Below are positions 9,934 to 17,615 of a stretch of 64,000 bases of DNA, one piece after another. Below the pieces are notes generated by a model. That model was not told where the DNA came from and searched no databases. It saw only the letters and a list, made by a program, of their open reading frames with translations. How positions within the stretch are numbered: the first letter of the stretch is position 1; each line of letters begins with the position of its first letter. Origin of the DNA: Wenyingzhuangia aestuarii (GTDB lineage: Bacteria; Bacteroidota; Bacteroidia; Flavobacteriales; Flavobacteriaceae); assembly GCF_011927765.1 (NCBI RefSeq), contig NZ_JAATJG010000002.1, forward strand, positions 1 to 64,000, written 5' to 3'. A program made the position numbers and the translations under genes.

Positions 9934-11379
9934 ATGAAAACGATAAAGGTATTTTTCTTAGTTTCTTTCTTGTTTGTAATGAGTTTATCATCTCAAAACA
10001 AGGCAAGTATTAAGGTTGTAAAGAATTATAAAAATTGGAATTGGGAAGAAGTATATGTGGCTAAAAATCCATACATAAGTGTGGCAGTAGTTCCTAAAGC
10101 AGCAGGTAGAATTTTAGAATATAATTTGGGTGATGTTCCTTCGTTATGGATCAATTCTAAGTTAATGGGAAAAAGTTTTGCACCTACCGATGAGGTTAAA
10201 ATGCAGGAGTGGAGAAATTTTGGAGGTTATAGATTAGTTCCTTTGCCTATAGAAAATTGTTCGGTAGATAAAGATGGAAGTAAAGCCCAACGTTGGCCAC
10301 CACCTGCCATTATTGGAGACAGTCCTTACAAAGCAAAAAAGGGAGTTGATAGAAAAGGAAATGAAACCATTGAAGTCACTTCTGGAATACAAGAATTACC
10401 AGTTCCATCATACAATGGAAAATTAAAACGTTTTGTATATCCTAATAAAATAGAAGAAAAGTTAGAATATAGTAGAAGTTTGTATATAGAGCCTAATTCT
10501 AGTTTGGTACATATCAATCATCACTTAAAAAATGTAGGAAACAAAAAAGTAAAACGTGGAATTATGATTTCTAGTCAACATGTTTCTAGAAGTAATCCCA
10601 ATTTAACGGATGGCGAAAATTATGTAGCTTATGTTCCTTTTAGTAAAGAATATTTATTACCTAACGGAAAGCAATATCAAGTAATGTCAAGCCCAGAAGC
10701 TAGATGGAGATACATTAACAGAAATAGGTTTAAGTTAGATAAAAACAACCCAGAAGATGTTGCAAAATATTACAACCACGGAACCAATTGGAAAGGAGAA
10801 GTTGCTCCAGGAATTTATGAGGTGGAGTATGATTATAATTTAATGGCAGGTTTTCATATTGTTTCTTCAGAATCTTGGATCTGTTATGTAAACAAAACGA
10901 ACAATACTGCTTTTGCTAAAATTATGGAACCTTATGATAGCTCTTTAGAGTACGATCATGGTTTAAATATGGCTATTTTTTGTAGCGGATTAGAAACAGG
11001 TTATTTAGAAACAGAAGTAAAAACTCCATTGTATACTTTACAACCTTTAGAAAGTTTTGATTATAAAGAAATACACGGAGCCGCAAAAATTCAGAATACA
11101 CCTGTGTTGGGGGTTACTATGGCGGGAATTACCACTCAAAAATTAAGTTGTAAAAACGGACAGGTTTTGGGTAGTTATGGAGTGTTTGTAGCATCATCGG
11201 CTTACTTAGTTTCAGAAGATGATAAGGGAGTAGAAATTGATAGAATATTTATAGAAAAAGTAAATCCATTACAACCTTTTAATGTGCATGTAAACTATAC
11301 AAAATTGTTTAAAACATTAAAACTAGTGTTGATTGATGAAAATAATAAAGAATACGAATTAGATAAATTTAATAAGTAA
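9934..11379 (+). CDS. Exported DUF4380-like protein, function unknown
   Basis: A 481-aa protein with an N-terminal signal peptide (hydrophobic core to about residue 20, then SSQNKA). The pattern of an early PYISVAVVPKAAGRILEYNLG segment, mixed beta-strands and a mid-protein ISSQHVSRSN segment suggests a galactose-mutarotase-like beta-sandwich of the DUF4380 type. This is a family-level impression rather than a motif proof. I see no established catalytic signature. It lies four nt ahead of the sulfatase and must be co-transcribed with it, so a role in processing or binding the same sulfated glycan in the periplasm is inferred. No lipobox Cys is present after the signal, so it is probably soluble. 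Confidence 0.6.
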   Translation: MKTIKVFFLVSFLFVMSLSSQNKASIKVVKNYKNWNWEEVYVAKNPYISVAVVPKAAGRILEYNLGDVPSLWINSKLMGKSFAPTDEVKMQEWRNFGGYRLVPLPIENCSVDKDGSKAQRWPPPAIIGDSPYKAKKGVDRKGNETIEVTSGIQELPVPSYNGKLKRFVYPNKIEEKLEYSRSLYIEPNSSLVHINHHLKNVGNKKVKRGIMISSQHVSRSNPNLTDGENYVAYVPFSKEYLLPNGKQYQVMSSPEARWRYINRNRFKLDKNNPEDVAKYYNHGTNWKGEVAPGIYEVEYDYNLMAGFHIVSSESWICYVNKTNNTAFAKIMEPYDSSLEYDHGLNMAIFCSGLETGYLETEVKTPLYTLQPLESFDYKEIHGAAKIQNTPVLGVTMAGITTQKLSCKNGQVLGSYGVFVASSAYLVSEDDKGVEIDRIFIEKVNPLQPFNVHVNYTKLFKTLKLVLIDENNKEYELDKFNK

Positions 11380-11383
11380 TAAA

Positions 11384-12829
11384 ATGAAAAATAAGTTTAA
11401 AAAAGGATTGTTGAGTTCTTTAACGGTGTTAATGGCTTTTACAAGTGTATTTGCTAAAGACAAAAGACCTAACATTGTAGTTGTGTTGTGTGATGATTTA
11501 GGTTATGCAGATGTTGGCTTTAATGGATCTAAGGATATTATTACTCCAAATATTGATAAGTTGGCACATGCAGGAACCATATTTTCATCGGCATATGTAG
11601 CACATCCTTTCTGTGGACCAAGTAGAACTAGTATTATGACAGGGCAATACTCTCATGCCATGGGAGCACAATTTAATTTAATTAGAAATAGTGAAAAATA
11701 TAATTTAGGAATTCCTCTTACAGAAAAGTTCATCAGTAAAGAACTACAAGATGCTGGATATTACACAGGAGCTATTGGAAAATGGCATTTAGGATCTAAT
11801 GAACAGTTTCATCCTAACAACCGTGGATACGATGAGTTTTTTGGTTTTTTAGGAGGAGGACACAGATATTTTCCGGAGCAGTACAGACCTATATACGAAA
11901 AGCAAAAAGCAGCAGGAAATAAAAATATTTTTGATTATTTAACTCCATTAGAATACAACGGAAAACAAGTAAAAGAAACTGCATATATTACCGATGCTTT
12001 TTCTAGAGAAGCTGTAACGTTTGTAAACAAAGCAACTAAAAAAGAACAGCCTTTCTTTTTGTATTTAGCATACAACGCTCCACACGTTCCTTTAGAAGCT
12101 AAGGAAGATGATTTAAAAGTGTTTAGTACTATTAAAGATGTAAAACGTAGAACTTATGCAGCTATGGTTTATGCTGTAGATAGAGGAGTGGGTAAATTGG
12201 TAGAAACCTTAAAAGCAACTAACGAATTTGAGAATACATTAATTGTCTTTTTAAGTGATAATGGAGGAAAGTTAGTAGTTGGTGCGGCTAATAACGATCC
12301 TTTAAGAGAAGGAAAAGGAAGTGCTTATGAAGGTGGTTTTAGAGTTCCAATGTTTTTTCATTGGCCCAATAAAGTAAAAGCAGGACATGTGTTTAAACAT
12401 CCGGTTTCGGCTATAGATTTTTATCCAACTTTTGCTGGTTTGGCAAAAGTAAATGTTTCTAAAAATAACAAGCTAGCAGGAAAAGATGTATGGTGCGATG
12501 TAAAGGCAAATAAAAATCCACATAAAGATGATATGCTATATATTTTAAGACACAGAACAGGATTAAGTGATGTAGCTGCTAGAAAAAATGAATGGAAAGC
12601 TGTTAAAGTTGGTACTAAAAAATGGCAATTGTTTAATATAGAAAAAGACATTCGTGAACAAAATGATTTAAGTAATCAGCATCCAGAAATTTTAAAAAGT
12701 TTGGTTACAGAAGCTGAAAAATGGAGTAAAACAAATGAGGAACCCAAATGGTTTCATTCTTTAGAAGAAGGAGAGTTGTGGAAGAAATACAATATGCCTA
12801 GGTTTGATGAAACTTTTTCGTTAGATTAA
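11384..12829 (+). CDS. Family S1 (formylglycine-dependent) sulfatase
   Basis: A 481-aa secreted sulfatase with a signal peptide ending about SVFAKD. The first metal-binding pair Asp37-Asp38 lies in VVLCDDLGYAD. The nucleophile motif is C77-G-P-S-R with TSIMTG following; Cys77 is the residue matured to formylglycine. Downstream motifs are GKWHLG, HVPLEA and SDNGG, all standard in the alkaline-phosphatase-like fold. It removes sulfate esters from glycan oligosaccharides in the periplasm. The overall look is that of S1 subfamilies found in carrageenan loci (possibly S1_19), but subfamily needs a tree. It is the second gene of a two-gene operon with the DUF4380-like gene. No maturase is encoded in the window. 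Confidence 0.92.
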   Translation: MKNKFKKGLLSSLTVLMAFTSVFAKDKRPNIVVVLCDDLGYADVGFNGSKDIITPNIDKLAHAGTIFSSAYVAHPFCGPSRTSIMTGQYSHAMGAQFNLIRNSEKYNLGIPLTEKFISKELQDAGYYTGAIGKWHLGSNEQFHPNNRGYDEFFGFLGGGHRYFPEQYRPIYEKQKAAGNKNIFDYLTPLEYNGKQVKETAYITDAFSREAVTFVNKATKKEQPFFLYLAYNAPHVPLEAKEDDLKVFSTIKDVKRRTYAAMVYAVDRGVGKLVETLKATNEFENTLIVFLSDNGGKLVVGAANNDPLREGKGSAYEGGFRVPMFFHWPNKVKAGHVFKHPVSAIDFYPTFAGLAKVNVSKNNKLAGKDVWCDVKANKNPHKDDMLYILRHRTGLSDVAARKNEWKAVKVGTKKWQLFNIEKDIREQNDLSNQHPEILKSLVTEAEKWSKTNEEPKWFHSLEEGELWKKYNMPRFDETFSLD

Positions 12830-12849
12830 AATATTTAAAAGAGTAAAAT

Positions 12850-12879
12850 AAAAAAGCAACCAGTAGGGTTGCTTTTTTT
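12850..12879 (+). terminator. Intrinsic terminator after the sulfatase
   Basis: AAAAAGCAACC and GGTTGCTTTTT pair around a short loop and end in a seven-T run, 21 nt after the sulfatase stop. Confidence 0.8.
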
Positions 12880-12910
12880 ATGCAGAATGGTTTTATAATT
12901 GTGAAATCAG

Positions 12911-12943
12911 TACAATTTTAATTGTATTTTTATAATATATTTG
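12911..12943 (+). promoter_or_regulatory. Putative promoter and palindromic operator of the hybrid sensor gene
   Basis: TATATTTG at 12936-12943 matches the Bacteroidota -7 consensus TAnnTTTG. Ten bases upstream is a perfect 16-bp palindrome, TACAATT-TT-AATTGTA (12911-12926), where a regulator would cover the -33 region. The leader to the chosen start at 12961 would be only about 10-12 nt. Confidence 0.45.
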
Positions 12944-12960
12944 TTTTCAAACCAAAAATA

Positions 12961-15900
12961 ATGAATAAAAAGAATACACTAATCCTGTTGTTTCTTCTAT
13001 TTACCTGTCTTGCGTTTTCTCAAGAATCTAAACTAAATAAATTCAAATCTCTTAATATTTCAAACGGATTAACTCACAACGGAGTTACTTCTATTTTTGA
13101 AGATTCTAGAGGCTTTGTTTGGATTGGTACTTATGATGGATTAAACAAGTACGATGGATTTAAAATTAAGCAGTATAAAAACACCTATAAAAAGGAAATT
13201 CTAACAAGTAACAGAGTTAGATGTATTAACGAAGATGAGTCTGGGAATTTATTAATAGGTACAGACAAAGGATTGTCTATTTATAATTTGGAAACAGAAA
13301 AGTTTTCTAAAGTTTATAGTACTGCATCTAAAAATGTGTTGATAGAACCTATTATTAGGAGTGTTATTATTCATCCGGAAACACAAGAAATTATATGTGC
13401 TACCGAGGGACAAGGACTGTTTGTTTTTAATAAAGATTTTAGTTTTCAGGGTAGGTATACCCTATTTATTTCCGATGGACTGGTTAATAAAAATATTATC
13501 TACGGAGGTATTGCTTTGGATGATGATACCTACCTATATGCAACTACTTATCATTTGTTAAAGTTTAATATTAAAACCAAAAAACTAGATTTTGTACCTG
13601 TTGATGGTGCTTTTAATACAGGGTTTATTAATAGATTAGATAATGATACTTTTTATGTAGGTAGCAATTCAGGAGGAGTTGTTTTTATAGACTACAAATT
13701 CATCAACAACAAATACGAATTTAAAGTTCAGTCTAAAAAATTAAAAGAACATCGAATTTTTTGTGCCAATGTTGATACAAAAAATCAACTATGGTTGGGT
13801 GATGCTAGAAATGGAATTATAAAATATAAAGATGCTTCTGTTTTTGAAAAAACAGAAGCATTAGCAAAATTGGAGCACACAACATTATTAGAAAAAACAA
13901 GGATGAGTACCATTAAAATATTTAATAATAGGTATTGTTGGGTGGGGTCTTTTGATAATGGTGTATATGTTATAGATTTAAAAGAAAATCCTTTTCATAA
14001 CAAAGTTGTAAAACTTAACAACTTTTTAGATATAGTTCCTTTATCGGCTCATGAGTTTTCTTTAGGTGCTACAGGAGATGGTTTTAGAACCTTTAATACC
14101 ACCACTAATACGTATGGAAATTTAGCTGTAAAATTATCAAAAGTAGAGGTTCGTAGAGCAAGTGTAATGTTGTCAGACTCTAAAGGTAATGTTTGGTTAA
14201 GTTTTTCTGGAGGTAAAAAAGAATATGTAGGAAGAGTTAAAAAAGGAAAATCTAAAGTTGAGAAAATTTTGGTGTCTCCAAAGTTTGAAGGTGGAATAAA
14301 AGATGTTGTAGAAGATAAAGCGGGTAATATATGGATAGCCTATACCAACAATGTTTGTAAAATTAATTTAGATGCTAAAGGAAATGTTGTAGGTAATGAA
14401 AGCTTAACGGATAATTTGGTGTTTCAAAAAATAAGTTCATCAACTTATAAAAGTTTATATATAGATCCGTTGTATAATTATTTGTGGATAGGCGATAAAG
14501 TAAGTGGTTTAATAAGAATTAAATTAGAAGAAAATAAGCCTCTTAAAGACTTAGAAATTAAAAACTTTACGGTTAACCATCAACAAGAAAATGCTATAAG
14601 CAGCAATTTTGTAACCTCTATAATTAGATTAAAAAATAATCAATTATGGATAGGTACTGAAGGTGGGGGAATTTGTAAAGTAGAAAACAGCAATGGAACT
14701 CCTAAGTTTATTCCGTTTACAGAAGAAGAAGGTTTGTCTAATAATGTTGTAAAAAGCATTTTAGTAGATAAAGATCAAAATTTATGGATATCTACCAATA
14801 TGGGGTTAAATAAGTTTGATGTTAAAAAGCAGACTTTTAGAAGTTTTACTTTAGAAGATGGGTTGCCTTTTGAAGATTTTCATTACAATTCTAAAAAACT
14901 ATCAAACGCTCAATTTGTTTTTGTAGGAAACCATGGGTTCTGTTATTTTAATCCTAATGACATTGTAGAAGCAGAACCTTTACCAAGACTAGAATTTGGA
15001 GATTTTAGAATTTACAATCAAGTTGTAAAGCCTACAGATACTATTAATGGTAAAGTGGTCTTAAAAAAGCATTTAGCAAATCATACCAACATTCAATTAA
15101 GTTATAATCAAAATGTGTTTTCAGTAGAGGTAGTGCCATTGCATTACTCAAGCTATAAAAATCGTTCTATAAAATACAAGTTAAGCCCATTAAATAAAAA
15201 TTGGGTAGAGTTAAAAAGTGGTCAAAACATTATTGAGTTTAATGGGTTACAATCGGGAACATATAATTTAAAGGTAAAAGCATCTAATTCTTTACAAGAA
15301 TGGACTATACCAAAGGAATTAAATATTGTTATTAAACCTCAATTTTGGAAATCTAATGTAGCATATACCTTATATGTTCTTTTTGGGTTTTTAGCCATTT
15401 ATATTGTTTTTCAGATTTTCTTTAAAATTCAAAAACTAAATCACAATTTAGAAATAGAGCAGTTGGAAATAGATAATTTAAAAGATTTAAACGAATCTAA
15501 ACTAAGGTTCTTTTCTAACATTACTCACGAAATTAAAACACCAATTGCTTTAATTTCTGGACCTGTAGACTTTTTATTAAGCAAATTAAAAACAGGAGAA
15601 AAAGTAGATGTTGTTGATAAATTAGAAATTGTACAAAGACAGTCTAAACGAATTTCACAGTTGATAGATCAGGTAAATCAATTTCAAAAATCGGATGAGC
15701 GACAATTAAAAATGAACTACGAAACATTTTGTTTTGATACGTTTTTAGGAAATCTATCTACAGATTTTAGTTTTTTAGCCAAAAAAGAAGGTAAAGAGTT
15801 ATTAATTAATAGTGGGAATAGTAAAACCGTATTTGTTTCTGCCGATAAAGATAAAATAGAAAAAGTATTTAATAACTTATTTAGCAATTCCTTTAAGTAT

Positions 15901-17085
15901 ACCAAGTCTGGAGATACAATTGAAATTAATTATTATACAGATGATTCTAATTTAATGGTTTCTTTTAAAGATACCGGAAAGGGAATTTCTGCAGAAGATT
16001 TACCAAATATTTTTGATCGTTTTTACCAATCACAAAGAATGACCAAAGAATATATTGGTGGTTCTGGTATAGGTTTGGCTTTTTCTAAACGTTTGGTAGA
16101 AATGCATTATGGATATATTAATGCCGAAAGTGAATTAGGCAAAGGAACCGAAATTCATTTAAAACTTCCAATTATTGTAGAAGCTGTTGACGATGGAACG
16201 CAAATTGAAGAAGTTTTATTACAAGAAGAACAATTTGAAGAAACGTTAGTACCTACCTATGATGAGGTTGATTTTAACAGTATTAAATCTGACGAGACTT
16301 TTGCGCAAGCAAAAATATTTTACGCAGAAGATAATTTAGACATGCGAACCTTTGTTTCGGAAATGTTGTCTAACTTTTTTGAAGTAAAACAATTTAGCAA
16401 TGGTGCAGAATGTTTGGAAGCCTTAGAAAGTGAATGGCCAGATATTGTTTTGAGTGATGTATTAATGCCAGAGTTAAATGGTTTTGAATTGTGTAAATCT
16501 ATTAAGAACAACATTAAAACAAGTCACATTCCGGTAGTGTTATTAACAGCCTGTATTTCTACAGATGAACAAATTCAGGGAATAGAAGAAGGAGCAGATG
16601 CTTATATTAAAAAACCTTTTAATACACAGCAATTAGTTTCTACTATAGAATCTTTATTAAGAAACAGACAGCAATTAAGAGAGCGTTTTAAAATTGATTT
16701 TCCGCTTGAATTGCAAAAATCAACAGACTCTAAAAAGAATATTGTTTTTATAGAAAAATTGTACGATTTAATTTTAGAGAATTTAGATAATAAAGATTTA
16801 GATATAGATAACTTGGCTAAACATCTTTATTTAAACAGAACTCATTTTTATCAAAAAGTAAAAGAAATCACAAATCAAACTCCATTTGAATTGTTAAAAG
16901 ACTTTAGATTAAAAAAAGCTGCAGAATTTTTAGTGAGAGAAAAAATGACAGTCAACGAAGTTTTTGTAGCTACAGGATTCAAGAGCAGATCACATTTTAG
17001 TAAGGTTTTTAAAGATAAATACAAGGTTACTCCAGGTCAATTTGTGAAAAAAGGAATTGAAGATTTATCGAAAAACTCAGAGTAA
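12961..17085 (+). CDS. Hybrid two-component system sensor/regulator (HTCS)
   Basis: A 1374-aa single-chain regulator. The start at 12961 begins a clean signal peptide (MNKKNTLILL to LAFSQ); an upstream ATG at 12922 would spoil it. In order: periplasmic Reg_prop beta-propeller repeats (repeated GLxxxxV and LWIGT patterns) to about residue 690, a Y_Y_Y domain, a transmembrane segment near 800-820, HisKA with the phosphoacceptor in NITHEIKTP (about His856), HATPase_c with the GSGIGLAFS G-box, a receiver domain with phosphoacceptor about Asp1166 in LSDVLMP, and an AraC-type HTH domain at the C-terminus. HTCS proteins sense oligosaccharides in the periplasm and activate adjacent PUL operons. It sits between the enzyme genes and cassettes 2 and 3, so it most likely controls them. 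Confidence 0.95.
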   Translation: MNKKNTLILLFLLFTCLAFSQESKLNKFKSLNISNGLTHNGVTSIFEDSRGFVWIGTYDGLNKYDGFKIKQYKNTYKKEILTSNRVRCINEDESGNLLIGTDKGLSIYNLETEKFSKVYSTASKNVLIEPIIRSVIIHPETQEIICATEGQGLFVFNKDFSFQGRYTLFISDGLVNKNIIYGGIALDDDTYLYATTYHLLKFNIKTKKLDFVPVDGAFNTGFINRLDNDTFYVGSNSGGVVFIDYKFINNKYEFKVQSKKLKEHRIFCANVDTKNQLWLGDARNGIIKYKDASVFEKTEALAKLEHTTLLEKTRMSTIKIFNNRYCWVGSFDNGVYVIDLKENPFHNKVVKLNNFLDIVPLSAHEFSLGATGDGFRTFNTTTNTYGNLAVKLSKVEVRRASVMLSDSKGNVWLSFSGGKKEYVGRVKKGKSKVEKILVSPKFEGGIKDVVEDKAGNIWIAYTNNVCKINLDAKGNVVGNESLTDNLVFQKISSSTYKSLYIDPLYNYLWIGDKVSGLIRIKLEENKPLKDLEIKNFTVNHQQENAISSNFVTSIIRLKNNQLWIGTEGGGICKVENSNGTPKFIPFTEEEGLSNNVVKSILVDKDQNLWISTNMGLNKFDVKKQTFRSFTLEDGLPFEDFHYNSKKLSNAQFVFVGNHGFCYFNPNDIVEAEPLPRLEFGDFRIYNQVVKPTDTINGKVVLKKHLANHTNIQLSYNQNVFSVEVVPLHYSSYKNRSIKYKLSPLNKNWVELKSGQNIIEFNGLQSGTYNLKVKASNSLQEWTIPKELNIVIKPQFWKSNVAYTLYVLFGFLAIYIVFQIFFKIQKLNHNLEIEQLEIDNLKDLNESKLRFFSNITHEIKTPIALISGPVDFLLSKLKTGEKVDVVDKLEIVQRQSKRISQLIDQVNQFQKSDERQLKMNYETFCFDTFLGNLSTDFSFLAKKEGKELLINSGNSKTVFVSADKDKIEKVFNNLFSNSFKYTKSGDTIEINYYTDDSNLMVSFKDTGKGISAEDLPNIFDRFYQSQRMTKEYIGGSGIGLAFSKRLVEMHYGYINAESELGKGTEIHLKLPIIVEAVDDGTQIEEVLLQEEQFEETLVPTYDEVDFNSIKSDETFAQAKIFYAEDNLDMRTFVSEMLSNFFEVKQFSNGAECLEALESEWPDIVLSDVLMPELNGFELCKSIKNNIKTSHIPVVLLTACISTDEQIQGIEEGADAYIKKPFNTQQLVSTIESLLRNRQQLRERFKIDFPLELQKSTDSKKNIVFIEKLYDLILENLDNKDLDIDNLAKHLYLNRTHFYQKVKEITNQTPFELLKDFRLKKAAEFLVREKMTVNEVFVATGFKSRSHFSKVFKDKYKVTPGQFVKKGIEDLSKNSE

Positions 17086-17111
17086 ACAAAGTATATAATA
17101 TACGTTTTTTT

Positions 17112-17148
17112 AATCCCTCAGTCTTATTACAAGACTGAGGGATTTTTT
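17112..17148 (+). terminator. Intrinsic terminator after HTCS
   Basis: AATCCCTCAGTCTT and AAGACTGAGGGATT pair perfectly over 14 bp around a 5-nt loop, followed by TTTT, 26 nt after the HTCS stop. Confidence 0.9.
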
Positions 17149-17512
17149 CGTGTTTAATCTATTGTTTTGTCTTTCAGGTTGTTAGTTTTTTTTTGAGGTA
17201 AATAATGTATTTGTTTTTACGTGAGCGTACAAATTATTTACAGAGTGGCATACCGCTAATGTATATATAATTGAATTTTGATTTTGATAATAAAACAACA
17301 AGCAAAGTATTTATTACTCTATTAAGAAATAGATATTAAGGCTTTAGGAACACTATAATTAACCAGCTTATAGTAAAAAAACAAAATAAAAACTTACCAA
17401 ATTAAAAAATGAAACAATGAAGAAGCTATTCTTTTTAAACAATCAACAAGTATTATTACGGAGCTATGATAATGTAACCAAGATGAAATCATAAAAACTA
17501 AAACTAATTTAA
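17149..17512 (+). promoter_or_regulatory. Upstream regulatory region of cassette 2
   Basis: This 364-base AT-rich region has no gene. It contains the TACAAATTATTTACAGA motif at 17228-17244. About 20 bp upstream, around 17196-17213, a partly inverted copy reads GTAAATAATGTATTTGT. The last 22 bases before the SusC start belong to a segment almost identical to the cassette 3 leader. I see no exact TAnnTTTG element. Confidence 0.5.
17228..17244 (+). promoter_or_regulatory. Candidate HTCS-binding motif, cassette 2
   Basis: TACAAATTATTTACAGA occurs here 285 bp before the SusC start and, identically, 276 bp before the cassette 3 SusC start. Flanking bases differ between the two sites, so the match stands out from its surroundings. 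Binding by the nearby HTCS is an inference. Confidence 0.5.
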
Positions 17513-17615
17513 ATGAAGAAAAATAGAACTATAAAAGTAAGAACAGTATTAAGAAGAGTATTTCTTATTCTATTTTTATCCGTAGTGTGTTTTAAAGGAA
17601 AAGCATACGCTCAAG
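17491..17615 (+). repeat. Leader/signal-peptide segment duplicated at 25388-25512 (copy 1)
   Basis: The final 22 bases before the SusC start plus the signal-peptide codons match the cassette 3 segment over 125 bp, with six mismatches by my count. The similarity drops sharply on both sides. Confidence 0.8.
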
